The translations under genes were made by a program, and so were the position numbers. A stretch of 50,011 nucleotides of DNA. It comes from JBLHKT01 sp043101615. Its GTDB lineage: Bacteria; Planctomycetota; Phycisphaerae; Phycisphaerales; UBA1924. Positions 17,063 through 24,321 of this stretch are shown one piece after another. The stretch covers positions 1 to 50,011 of the forward strand of contig JBICID010000054.1 of NCBI GenBank assembly GCA_043101615.1, read 5' to 3'. Each line of letters opens with the position of its first letter. The stretch's first letter is position 1. The notes beneath the pieces were generated by a model. The model was given only the letters and a program-made list of their open reading frames with translations. It was not told where the DNA came from and made no database searches.

Positions 17063-17674
17063 TCACCCCGTCGGGGCGTCCCGCCCGAGCAGACGCTCGA
17101 TCTCGCCGAGCAGACGCTCGATGTCGAACGGCTTCTTGATGAACGAGTCGGCCCCGGCCTCCATCAGCCCGTCCACCTCGTCCTGGTTCACAACGCCCGA
17201 CACGCACAGCACCCGCATCTCCTCGGAGCGCGGGTTCTCCCGGATCCGCTTGCACACCACGTTCCCGTTGATGTCCGGCAGCATGTAGTCCAGCACGATC
17301 AGGTGCGGCTTGAAGCTCTCGGTCAGCAGCCCCGCGTCGTACCCGGTCGAGGCCGTCTTCACCTCGTAGTCGCCGTCGCCCGACAGCAGGTCCTCCATCA
17401 GCTCCAGGATCTTCGGGTCGTCGTCGACCACCAGCACACGCCTCGGGCCGCTCTCCAGCAGCGTCGTCGGGATGTCGTTGGTCCGCATGAAACGCAGCAG
17501 CTCGTCACGCGGGATGCGACGGAACTTCGAGCCCGGCACACGGAACCCGTTCAGACGCCCGGAGTCGAAGCAACGGATGATCGTCTGCTGGCTCACCTTG
17601 CAGACCTGGGCCGCCTCGCCGGTCGTGAAGATCTTCTTGCTGGCCCACTCGGGGTCGGGCGTGCTCGTGGACAT
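17063..17674 (-). CDS. Response regulator with N-terminal excisionase-type helix-turn-helix
   Basis: A 203-residue protein with reversed order relative to most regulators. Residues about 14-65 are an excisionase/MerR-like DNA-binding domain (FTTGEAAQVCKVSQQTI, then VPGSKFRRIPRDEL). A complete receiver domain follows, with DDD at 84-86, phosphoacceptor Asp129 in IVLDYMLPD, and Lys181 in IKKPF. Unlike its neighbours, this receiver has all key residues. It is the first gene of the operon and the likely target of the HDOD-kinase. ATG 17674 has a GGAG at normal spacing. Confidence 0.9.
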   Translation of the reverse strand: MSTSTPDPEWASKKIFTTGEAAQVCKVSQQTIIRCFDSGRLNGFRVPGSKFRRIPRDELLRFMRTNDIPTTLLESGPRRVLVVDDDPKILELMEDLLSGDGDYEVKTASTGYDAGLLTESFKPHLIVLDYMLPDINGNVVCKRIRENPRSEEMRVLCVSGVVNQDEVDGLMEAGADSFIKKPFDIERLLGEIERLLGRDAPTG

Positions 17675-17895
17675 GGGCGCTCCGTGGCTCGTGGAACGGG
17701 GCGACCCGACCGGCACAAGCCGCACGGGCACCGCAGACCGACATCGACGAACAGTTCGCCCAACTTCACACCGATTCAGGGTCCGGGGAACCGACCACAA
17801 CCCCCCGCTCCCCCAGCCGGAACCGGCTCCCGCCGCCCCGCGCCTCCCCGAAAACGCCACGCCACGCGATGGCCCGCACCGCTCGCCCGGGGCGG

Positions 17896-18588
17896 TTATC
17901 CGGACCCGTGCCGCGCCCGCCACTGCGTCACCGCGTCCGGCTCGCGCGCGTACCGCACCCGCAGGGCCAGCGGGTCGATCGGCTCCGCCTCCGACGCCAG
18001 CGCGCACGCCGCCCACGCCTCGAATCGCACCGGCACCACCGGCACCCCCAGCTCGCCCAGGCGCTCACGCACGCCCCGGGGCAGGTGCCGGTCCCCCAGC
18101 ACGCACGCGAGCCCCAAACCCTCGAACGCGCCCGCCCGCACCACGCCGACCGTCTCGAACGCGCGATCGTCACGCTGCACGCTGACGTGGCAGGTCTCGC
18201 CCTTGCTGGCCAGCACCACGGCGCGCGGCGTGGGGGCCACGGAGAGCGCCACCGACCGGGCCGCGACACGGTCGCTGGGCAGCGCCACGATCTCGCTCCC
18301 GGTCGCCTCCGCGATCATCGCCGCCGCCGCGACCGCGACCCGCAGGCCCGTGTACCCGCCCGGCCCGACCGAGACCGCGACCCGTGCGAGCCGCTCCGGC
18401 CCGATCCCGGCGCGGGCGCTCACCCGCCCGATCGCGGGGTGCAGGTCGTCACGCCCGCCCCGCGCCGCGTCCAGACGCTCGCTCTCGATCAGCGTGCCGT
18501 CCGATCTCGCCAGGGCCACGAACGCGCCGCCCTCGTGCGCGCTCGGGTTCGAGGTCTCGATCACCAGCATCGCGTCGCGTGCGCACAT
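17896..18588 (-). CDS. tsaB: TsaB subunit of the tRNA t6A-forming complex
   Basis: A 230-residue protein of the ASKHA fold that acts with TsaD and TsaE in making N6-threonylcarbamoyladenosine at tRNA position 37. Recognised by LVIETSNP near the N-terminus and by SVGPGGYTGLRVA, the TsaB version of the GPGSFTGLR motif. TsaB lacks the catalytic metal site of TsaD, which fits here. Start at ATG 18588, or at the in-frame ATG 18570 (MLVIETS). It begins 6 nt after arfB ends, so the two share a transcript. The 222 nt between its stop and the next gene hold no feature I could identify. Confidence 0.88.
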   Translation of the reverse strand: MCARDAMLVIETSNPSAHEGGAFVALARSDGTLIESERLDAARGGRDDLHPAIGRVSARAGIGPERLARVAVSVGPGGYTGLRVAVAAAAMIAEATGSEIVALPSDRVAARSVALSVAPTPRAVVLASKGETCHVSVQRDDRAFETVGVVRAGAFEGLGLACVLGDRHLPRGVRERLGELGVPVVPVRFEAWAACALASEAEPIDPLALRVRYAREPDAVTQWRARHGSG

Positions 18589-18594
18589 CGGGGG

Positions 18595-19059
18595 TCACCA
18601 CTCCGGCCTGCGACGGCGCTCCTTGCGCTCGCCCCGCTCCTTCTTCTCTTTCAGACGGCGTTCGACCGCCCCGCGGCTGGGCCTGGTCTTCTTGCGGGGC
18701 TTGGGGCGGACCAGCGCCCTGCGCACCAGCTCACCCAGGCGCTCCACGCACGCCTCGCGGTTGCGCCGCTGCGAGCGCGTCTCGTCGGTCTCGATCAGCA
18801 GCTCGCCCTCGTCGGTCAGGTTGGCCGAGGCGAGCTTGGCCAGCCTGCGCCGCGCCGCGGGCCCGATCGGGACGTCTTCGAGCATCACGCGCAGGCGCAC
18901 CTTGGTCGAGCGCTTGTTGACGTTCTGGCCCCCCGGCCCGGAGGCCCGCATCGCCTCGAAGGTCACAACGTGCTCGGGCAGCACCACGCGCGGCGCGAGG
19001 CGGAAGCCCGCGCCCCGGGGCGCCTGATCGCGGTCGTCCTGTCCTCCGTCTGCGGGCAT
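18595..19059 (-). CDS. arfB: ArfB-type peptidyl-tRNA hydrolase (ribosome rescue)
   Basis: A 154-residue release-factor-like protein. The GGQ catalytic motif is in SGPGGQNVNKRSTKVRL (Gly43-Gly44-Gln45). The C-terminus is a strongly basic tail (RPKPRKKTRPSRG and KKERGERKERRRRPEW), the element that in ArfB enters the empty mRNA channel of stalled ribosomes. The protein lacks the codon-reading domain of RF1/RF2. ATG 19059 gives the normal length. Upstream sequence in frame is unrelated to the family. Confidence 0.92.
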   Translation of the reverse strand: MPADGGQDDRDQAPRGAGFRLAPRVVLPEHVVTFEAMRASGPGGQNVNKRSTKVRLRVMLEDVPIGPAARRRLAKLASANLTDEGELLIETDETRSQRRNREACVERLGELVRRALVRPKPRKKTRPSRGAVERRLKEKKERGERKERRRRPEW

Positions 19060-19414
19060 GAGCGGGCCTGTCGCCTGGGGTGAGTCGTGGTGAGCCCGAG
19101 CGTCAATAGGCGCGGGGCGGCCCCGTGTAAAGTCCCCAAGTGCGGTTGTGGATGACCTTTGGAGAATTGGCGGACGTTCGCAAGACGCATTGACCGGGGC
19201 GGAAATCCGTGCGATACTGCTCGTCGCGAGGCGTCGTGCGTTTCGGCGAGGAGAGATCGACGGGCCCCCCATTCGGGGTCGTCCGGGTCACGAATCCCGT
19301 CCGCCCGGCTCCCGTCGTCCGCCAGCACAACCCCCCGGGAGGATCGCGCAACCGAGCAGGGACAACCACCTTGCCCGGCACCATGATCCCTCCGCTAAAA
19401 TTCAAAAGGTTGCC
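19060..19414 (+). promoter_or_regulatory. HU promoter region and long 5' leader (no gene)
   Basis: A 355-nt stretch without a supportable gene. It holds the best consensus promoter in the window: TTGACC (19190-19195), a 17-nt spacer, GATACT (19213-19218). A transcript starting near 19225 would carry a leader of about 190 nt before the HU gene. A second -10-like TAAAAT is at 19396-19401, 13 nt before the ATG. Whether the leader folds into a regulator cannot be told by eye. Confidence 0.65.
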
Positions 19415-19909
19415 ATGTCCAAGACAATCACGAAGAAGAGCCTGGTCGAAACCATCGCCGACGCCACCGGCCAACGCCGCAGCGACGTGAAGAAGACCCT
19501 CCAGGAGCTTCTCAACCAGATTGTGGACGAGCTGGGGGAGGGCAACCGCATCGAGTTCCGCGACTTCGGCGTGTTCGAGGTCAAGGAGCGGGCCGCCCGC
19601 ACCGCCCAGAACCCCCGGACCCTCGAGCGTGTCGCGGTCCCCGCCAAGCGCACCGTGAAGTTCAAGCCCGGTCGCAAGATGAAGGACGTCTTGGACCGAG
19701 AGCCCGAGCCCAGGCAGGCCGCCAAGGCCAAGCCCGCCGACGTCATCGCCACCATCGAGCCCGCCAAGCGGTCCGCCCGACTCAACCACGACGGCTCGCA
19801 CGCCCCCGCGGCGTCACGTAAGGCCGACGGGCGTGACGACAGCCGCGAGGCCCCCGAGGTCCACGTCAACTCACACTCCTTCGCGCACGCGGGTTCCAAA
19901 GGCGACTGA
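19415..19909 (+). CDS. HU/IHF-family DNA-binding protein with long C-terminal tail
   Basis: A 164-residue protein. Residues 1-92 are a standard HU domain: MSKTITKKSLVETIAD, then EGNRIEFRDFGVFEV and the DNA-binding arm region ending in KRTVKFKPGRKMKD. The remaining 70 residues are a polar tail with Lys/Ala, Asp/Glu and His, without repeats and not part of HU. Such proteins bend and compact DNA. The start is firm: AAAAGG precedes the ATG by 5-6 nt. Length is nearly double that of ordinary HU. The tail differs from the eukaryotic-H1-like PAKK repeats known in some HU proteins, being mixed-charge. Confidence 0.93.
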   Translation: MSKTITKKSLVETIADATGQRRSDVKKTLQELLNQIVDELGEGNRIEFRDFGVFEVKERAARTAQNPRTLERVAVPAKRTVKFKPGRKMKDVLDREPEPRQAAKAKPADVIATIEPAKRSARLNHDGSHAPAASRKADGRDDSREAPEVHVNSHSFAHAGSKGD

Positions 19910-19921
19910 CACGCACGCCCC

Positions 19922-19956
19922 GAGCCGGTCGGGCCCGATCGGACGCCTCCCGGCTC
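19922..19956. terminator. Weak hairpin between HU and nadA ends
   Basis: GAGCCGG (19922-19928) pairs with CCGGCTC (19950-19956) around a 21-nt loop. It lies between convergent stops. No T-run is present, so the assignment is tentative. Confidence 0.25.
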
Positions 19957-19999
19957 ACGCGAACACACGAATCTGTGGATCGTCGCCGGACAGCGACAC

Positions 20000-21223
20000 T
20001 CAGGCCGGCGCCGCCACCAGCTCCAGCATCCGGTTCAGCGACAGCAGCGCGTCGTCGCGCGTCTTGGCGTCCACGCGGATCTCGTTGCCCGTGGGCTTGC
20101 CGGGCTGCTCCGCCAGCCGGTCCAGCACGTGCAGCAGGTGCGGCTGATCGATCCGCGCCATCGTGGTGCACAGGCACTGGCAGTCGCTCAGGATCCGGAC
20201 CTCCACGCCCCGTTGGGCCGCCTCGGCGCTCAGGCGGTGCACCAGGTTGTGCTCGGTTCCGACCGCCCAGCGGGAGCCCTCCGGGGCATCCCGGATGGTC
20301 CGCAGGATGTACTCGGTCGAGCCGGCGAGGTCGGACTTGTCCACGACCTCCTTGCTGCACTCGGGGTGCACCAGGATCCGCATCGGCTGCTCGCCGGGGC
20401 CGAGGGCCTCGTTGGCACGCCGGATCTCGTCGCAGTGCTCCGGCTGGAACAGCTTGTGGACCGAGCAGTGCCCCGCCCACAGGATCACGCGCGAGTCGAG
20501 CAGGTCTCCCGGCTCGATACCGCCCAGCAGGTCCCCGCGCCGTGTGCGGACCGGGTCGTACAGCACCGCCTGCGAGCCCACGTCCACGCCGTACGACGCA
20601 GCGGTGTTCCGCCCGAGGTGCTGGTCGGGCAGGAAGAGCACCTTGATGTCCTCACCCGGCGCGGCCGGGGTCTCGCCGCCCCGGGCGGCCCAGTCGTAGA
20701 CGATGTCGGCGTTGGAGCTGGTGCAGCAGGCCCCGCCGCGCGCCCCTACGAAGGCCTTGATCGCGGCCGAGGAGTTCACGTAGGTGATGGGCACGATCCG
20801 CCCCGTCCAGCCCAGCTTGCCCAGGGTCTCGTGGATCGAGTCCCAGGCGTCCTCGGTGTCGTCGTGGTGGGCCATGTCCGCCATCGAGCACCCGGCCGAG
20901 AGGTCGGGCAGGATCACGCTCACCGATTCGGGGGAGAGCATGTCCGCGGTCTCGGCCATGAAGTGCACGCCGCAGAAGATGATCTGCTCCACCGGCGGGC
21001 GCCCCTCCCGGGCCCGCTCATCGACCAGCCCCGCGGCCTGCTGGCTCAATTTCAGGCTGTCGCCGATCAGGTCCGCGTGCCGGATCACCTCGTCGGTCTG
21101 GTAGTGGTGCCCCAGGATGACCACCCGGTCGCCCAGCTCCTGCCGGCGCGCGGTGATCGCGTCGTTCAGGGCCTGCGGCGTCATTTTCTGGTATCGCTCG
21201 GGGAGCGAGGGTTGCCAGAGCAT
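20000..21223 (-). CDS. nadA: Quinolinate synthase
   Basis: A 407-residue enzyme condensing iminoaspartate with dihydroxyacetone phosphate to quinolinate, the first ring of NAD. The three [4Fe-4S] ligands correspond to Cys112 (AGCSMADM), Cys253 (AGHCSVHK) and Cys352 (SDCQCLCTTM). Substrate motifs VVILGHHYQ, FCGVHFMAETADML and YVNSSAAIKA are clear. It is longer than the E. coli enzyme. ATG 21223 has AGGAGG 5 nt upstream. NadB and NadC are not in the window. Upstream lies TAGGAT (21262-21257) and an unusual pair of inverted repeats. Confidence 0.95.
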   Translation of the reverse strand: MLWQPSLPERYQKMTPQALNDAITARRQELGDRVVILGHHYQTDEVIRHADLIGDSLKLSQQAAGLVDERAREGRPPVEQIIFCGVHFMAETADMLSPESVSVILPDLSAGCSMADMAHHDDTEDAWDSIHETLGKLGWTGRIVPITYVNSSAAIKAFVGARGGACCTSSNADIVYDWAARGGETPAAPGEDIKVLFLPDQHLGRNTAASYGVDVGSQAVLYDPVRTRRGDLLGGIEPGDLLDSRVILWAGHCSVHKLFQPEHCDEIRRANEALGPGEQPMRILVHPECSKEVVDKSDLAGSTEYILRTIRDAPEGSRWAVGTEHNLVHRLSAEAAQRGVEVRILSDCQCLCTTMARIDQPHLLHVLDRLAEQPGKPTGNEIRVDAKTRDDALLSLNRMLELVAAPA

Positions 21224-21277
21224 CGGGCCTCCTGGGTCACGAGATTCCCCGCAGGGATCCTAGGGAGCCCGGGGCCT

Positions 21278-21318
21278 GCGCACGGAACACCCCCGTCGCG
21301 TCCGTGCGCCGGGGGTGT
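21278..21318. promoter_or_regulatory. Interleaved perfect inverted repeats upstream of nadA
   Basis: Two perfect repeats overlap in A-B-A'-B' order: GCGCACGGA (21278-21286) with TCCGTGCGC (21301-21309), and ACACCCCC (21287-21294) with GGGGGTGT (21311-21318). Both stems cannot fully form together. The block begins 15 nt upstream of the nadA -10 candidate and 30 nt past the PilZ gene, so it could be an operator covering the -35 region, a terminator for the PilZ gene, or a switching RNA. Confidence 0.6.
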
Positions 21319-21348
21319 CCGGGTTCGTGTCTGCGTGTCGGATCGGGC

Positions 21349-21708
21349 TCAGGCCGCGATCGGGGCCTCGTCGGCGATGGTGTCGGGCTGCGCCACGGCG
21401 TAGCGGATGCCGACGCGTGCGCCGGCGCCCGAGAGGCTGACCCAGGCGACGGTGGCGCGGATCGCGCTGTCCGAGCGGACCGGGGAGGCCATCGAGGCGA
21501 CGGGGAGCAGTTCGATCGCGGCCCCGGGCATCAGGGTGTGGTCGGCCGAGCCGGCGACGATGCCGACGCCGCCCTCGGAGCGGTCCACCACCGTCGCGGT
21601 GATCGAGTGCAGCGATCCGGGGCGCCGGACCTTGATCGGGGCGTTGTCGGCGCGCCGGGGCGCGGCGCGACGGTTGTCGAGCACGCTTGTGATGGGGTCG
21701 TTTCGCAT
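21349..21708 (-). CDS. PilZ-domain protein
   Basis: A 119-residue single-domain protein. The two PilZ signatures are visible: an Arg-rich RRAAPRR near residue 13-19 and D-x-S-x-x-G as DRSEGGVGI. PilZ domains bind cyclic di-GMP through these residues. The start at ATG 21708 has GAGGA about 8 nt upstream. It is divergent from the first glycosyltransferase of the sugar cluster, with 231 nt between; a role in controlling surface polysaccharide is plausible but only inferred from position. Confidence 0.8.
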   Translation of the reverse strand: MRNDPITSVLDNRRAAPRRADNAPIKVRRPGSLHSITATVVDRSEGGVGIVAGSADHTLMPGAAIELLPVASMASPVRSDSAIRATVAWVSLSGAGARVGIRYAVAQPDTIADEAPIAA

Positions 21709-21939
21709 GGCGGTCCTCGTGTCTGGCGTGGTGTGCGCCGGCCCGCCCCCCGAGGGGCCGTCTGTGCCGGTCGTGCCGATCATCGGGCGAGACGGGTCGC
21801 GACTTTGGCGGGCCTGGCCGAATGCGTCCCGGTTCGTGTCGCCCGCCCCGGATCGCCGATGGGAGGGCGGATGTCCCGCGCGGGGCAGGCGTACTCTGGG
21901 CTCCGGCACCACCGGAACAGGCGATTGGCAGGCGCACGC

Positions 21940-22974
21940 GTGTCCGACCCCCGCTCCAAACCCCGCTGCTCGATCGTGATCCCCACGCGCGATCGGCTCG
22001 ACGCGTTGGAACGCTGCCTGCGCTCGCTGGCGGGGATCGATCCGGGCCTCGCGGAGGTGCTGGTGGGCGTGGACGGCCCGGACGCGGGCGAGGCGGGCGT
22101 CGTGTCGCGTCTCGGCTCGCGTGCTCGCGTGCTGACGGGTCAGCCGGGTGGGCCCGGGGCCGCACGCAACCGGGCGATCCTGGAGGCCCGGGGCGAGGTC
22201 CTGCTGCTGCTCAACGACGACGTGGAGGCGAGCCCGGGCCTGGTCGAGGCCCACCTGCGCGCCCACGACGAGCGTGGGCGGGGCTCGCCCGCGATGGTGC
22301 TCGGCAGCGCCCCCTGGGCGGTGCACGAGCCGGACCGCGTGTTCGACCGCCTGATCCGCGAGACCTCGATGGTGTTCTTCTACGACACCATGGACGACGC
22401 GGACCCGGGGCGGGACTGGGGCTTCCGGCACGCGTGGACGCTGAACCTGTCGGTGCCGAAGGCGGTCGCGCGCGAGTCGGCCGGGCCCCGCGGGCGCGGG
22501 GTGTTCGACGAGTCGCTGCCCGACGCCGCGTTCGAGGACCTGGAGTGGGCGTGGCGGGTGCGGGAGCGCACCGGTGCGCCGGTGCTGTACCGACCCGATG
22601 CGTCGGTCACGCACCACCACCGGTACGAGCCGCGGGCGTACTTCGAGCGTGAGCGGCGGCTGGGCCGGGACGCGTGGGCGCTGGCGGGGGCCAACCCGGC
22701 GTGCGCCCGCGAGGTCTTCGGGCGCGACGTACGCACGCGTGAGGAGGTCGAGTACTCGGAGGCGTTCGTGGCGCGTGAGCGCGTCACGGTGGGGCGGCTG
22801 GAGGCGGCGTTCCTCCGCCAGGTCGCACGTCCGGCGGCCTCGGCGACGGGCGAGCTGATCGAGGCCCTGTACGGTCAGCACCTGCTGATCAAGCGCTGGC
22901 ACTGGCGGTGCGGGCTGCTGGAGGGGGCGGGCAAGCGTCACCACGCGGGCGAGCCCGAGCCTCACGCGGCCTGA
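21940..22974 (+). CDS. Family 2 glycosyltransferase
   Basis: A 344-residue GT-A enzyme. It opens with CSIVIPTRDRLDALERCL, the GT2 nucleotide-sugar entry, and has the acidic metal motif in LLLLNDDVEASPG. Residues HAWTLNLSVPKA and DLEWAWRVRERTG are the acceptor-side acidic region. No transmembrane helix is seen. GTG 21940 is the preferred start; TTG 21925 is an alternative. TACTCT at 21892-21897 is a possible -10. Its 3' end overlaps the convergent GT4 gene by 13 bp. Confidence 0.88.
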   Translation: MSDPRSKPRCSIVIPTRDRLDALERCLRSLAGIDPGLAEVLVGVDGPDAGEAGVVSRLGSRARVLTGQPGGPGAARNRAILEARGEVLLLLNDDVEASPGLVEAHLRAHDERGRGSPAMVLGSAPWAVHEPDRVFDRLIRETSMVFFYDTMDDADPGRDWGFRHAWTLNLSVPKAVARESAGPRGRGVFDESLPDAAFEDLEWAWRVRERTGAPVLYRPDASVTHHHRYEPRAYFERERRLGRDAWALAGANPACAREVFGRDVRTREEVEYSEAFVARERVTVGRLEAAFLRQVARPAASATGELIEALYGQHLLIKRWHWRCGLLEGAGKRHHAGEPEPHAA

Positions 22975-24131
22975 CGGCCCTCGACGGCGTACCGCATCGC
23001 GGCGCGCAGGGCGTCGGTCTGCGAGTCCATCACGGTCGAGAGGCCGAAGCGTCGGCGTGCGTTGCCCGAGGCGGCGGTCCCGAGCATCTCGCGCCACGCC
23101 TCGTCCTCCATGATCCCTGAGACGGCGTAGGAGAAGGACTCGGGAGTGCCCGGCACCACGATCCCGTTGACCCCGTTCTCGACCAGGTTGCCCAGGCCCG
23201 GGGTGTTGGCGACGATGGCGGGGCAGCCGGTGGCCATGGCCTCGATCAGGGCGAGCGGGTGGCCCTCGTAGGCGGAGGCCTGCAGGTAGATCGCGGCCCG
23301 TCCCATGAGCTCCATCAGCTCGGCGTGGGGCATGCGGTCGCGGACCTCGAGCGAGACCCCGTGCTCGTGGGCCAGCTTCATGATCTCGACGCGTGCGTCC
23401 CCCCGACCGACGATGACGAGCCTGAGCTCTTCCCGCATCGGCTGGGGGAGTTCTGCGACGGCCAGCACGATGCGGTCCATCTGCTTCTGGCGTGTGAAGT
23501 CGCCCACGGAGAGCAGCAGGCTCTGGTCGCGCTGCTCGCAGGGGACGGGGTCGGGCCCGTCGTCGACGAAGTTGGGCACGACGCGCGTGCGACCCGCGGG
23601 CAGGCGCCAGCGCCAGGCCAGGTCGTCCACCATCACGCCGGTGGTGCCGACCACGACGTCGGCGTTGGTGCACAGCACCCGCTCGGCGTCGGCGGCGGAG
23701 CGGGCCTCCGGCGAGTCGGACCCGCTGCGACGGGCGATGAACCGCGAGTGCAGGTAGCCCCCGCGTGCGACCAGGGCCGCGTCGATGGCGCGGGCCCGCA
23801 GCTCCTCGACCACGCGGACCGGGGCCGACCCGTCGTCGAGCTGGTGGGTCTGCACCACGACCGAGCGGACGCTCTGGTGACCGGCCCGGCGGGCGTGGGC
23901 GATCAGGGCGTCGGCGATGTTCTCGACGGCGTCGAAGACGATGAAGCCGTCGGGGTCGTCGATGGTGTCGGCGTCGGGCCCGTGCCCGAGCACCGCGATC
24001 GCCCCGAAGTGCTTCTGCAGCCGGCGCAGCAGCGGGCGCTGCTGGTCGAGCAGCCCGTCCGCGGCGAACGCGCGGACACCGACGCGGGTGGTCAGCGAGA
24101 GCACGAAGACGTCGGCGATCTGGTCTTGCAT
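22962..24131 (-). CDS. Family 4 glycosyltransferase
   Basis: A 389-residue GT-B enzyme. The C-terminal half has the nucleotide-sugar site: LLLSVGDFTRQKQMDRIV, LVIVGRGDARVE, and the E-x7-E motif in SAYEGHPLALIEAMATGCPAIV. The N-terminal half is divergent, beginning with VFVLSLTTRVGVRAFAADG. ATG 24131 follows GAGGT at good spacing. Unlike the other sugar genes it is on the minus strand, divergent from the HldE-like gene (190 nt apart) and convergent with the first GT2. The donor sugar cannot be inferred. Confidence 0.88.
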   Translation of the reverse strand: MQDQIADVFVLSLTTRVGVRAFAADGLLDQQRPLLRRLQKHFGAIAVLGHGPDADTIDDPDGFIVFDAVENIADALIAHARRAGHQSVRSVVVQTHQLDDGSAPVRVVEELRARAIDAALVARGGYLHSRFIARRSGSDSPEARSAADAERVLCTNADVVVGTTGVMVDDLAWRWRLPAGRTRVVPNFVDDGPDPVPCEQRDQSLLLSVGDFTRQKQMDRIVLAVAELPQPMREELRLVIVGRGDARVEIMKLAHEHGVSLEVRDRMPHAELMELMGRAAIYLQASAYEGHPLALIEAMATGCPAIVANTPGLGNLVENGVNGIVVPGTPESFSYAVSGIMEDEAWREMLGTAASGNARRRFGLSTVMDSQTDALRAAMRYAVEGRQAA

Positions 24132-24309
24132 GGGTTCTACCTCGACGCACGGGATCGGCCGGATCCCCGGGCGACTCCATCCCGGGGTTCGGGGATGTCG
24201 GGTGCGGGCGGGCTGCACGGGCGAGCCGCTCGAACGGGGGGGCGGGCCGATCGGGCCCGGGGATGGTGGCGCGGGAGCGAAATGGTTCGGGAAACCCCCC
24301 TGTCTGGCC

Positions 24310-24315
24310 GATAAC
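24310..24315 (+). promoter_or_regulatory. -10-like GATAAC at the HldE-like gene
   Basis: GATAAC ends 6 nt before ATG 24322; no ribosome-binding site is present. The match to TATAAT is four of six. Confidence 0.35.
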
Positions 24316-24321
24316 GCGGGG

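Noticed and set aside
13548..17288. Plus-strand frames opposite the signalling operon
   Set aside because: Gln/Arg/His-rich antisense shadows; the minus-strand frames carry complete HDOD, kinase and receiver motifs.
21224..21340. NAD-sensing riboswitch upstream of nadA
   Set aside because: Known NAD riboswitches precede nadA in some bacteria, but I cannot match their conserved bases here, and most of the structure lies upstream of the likely transcript start.
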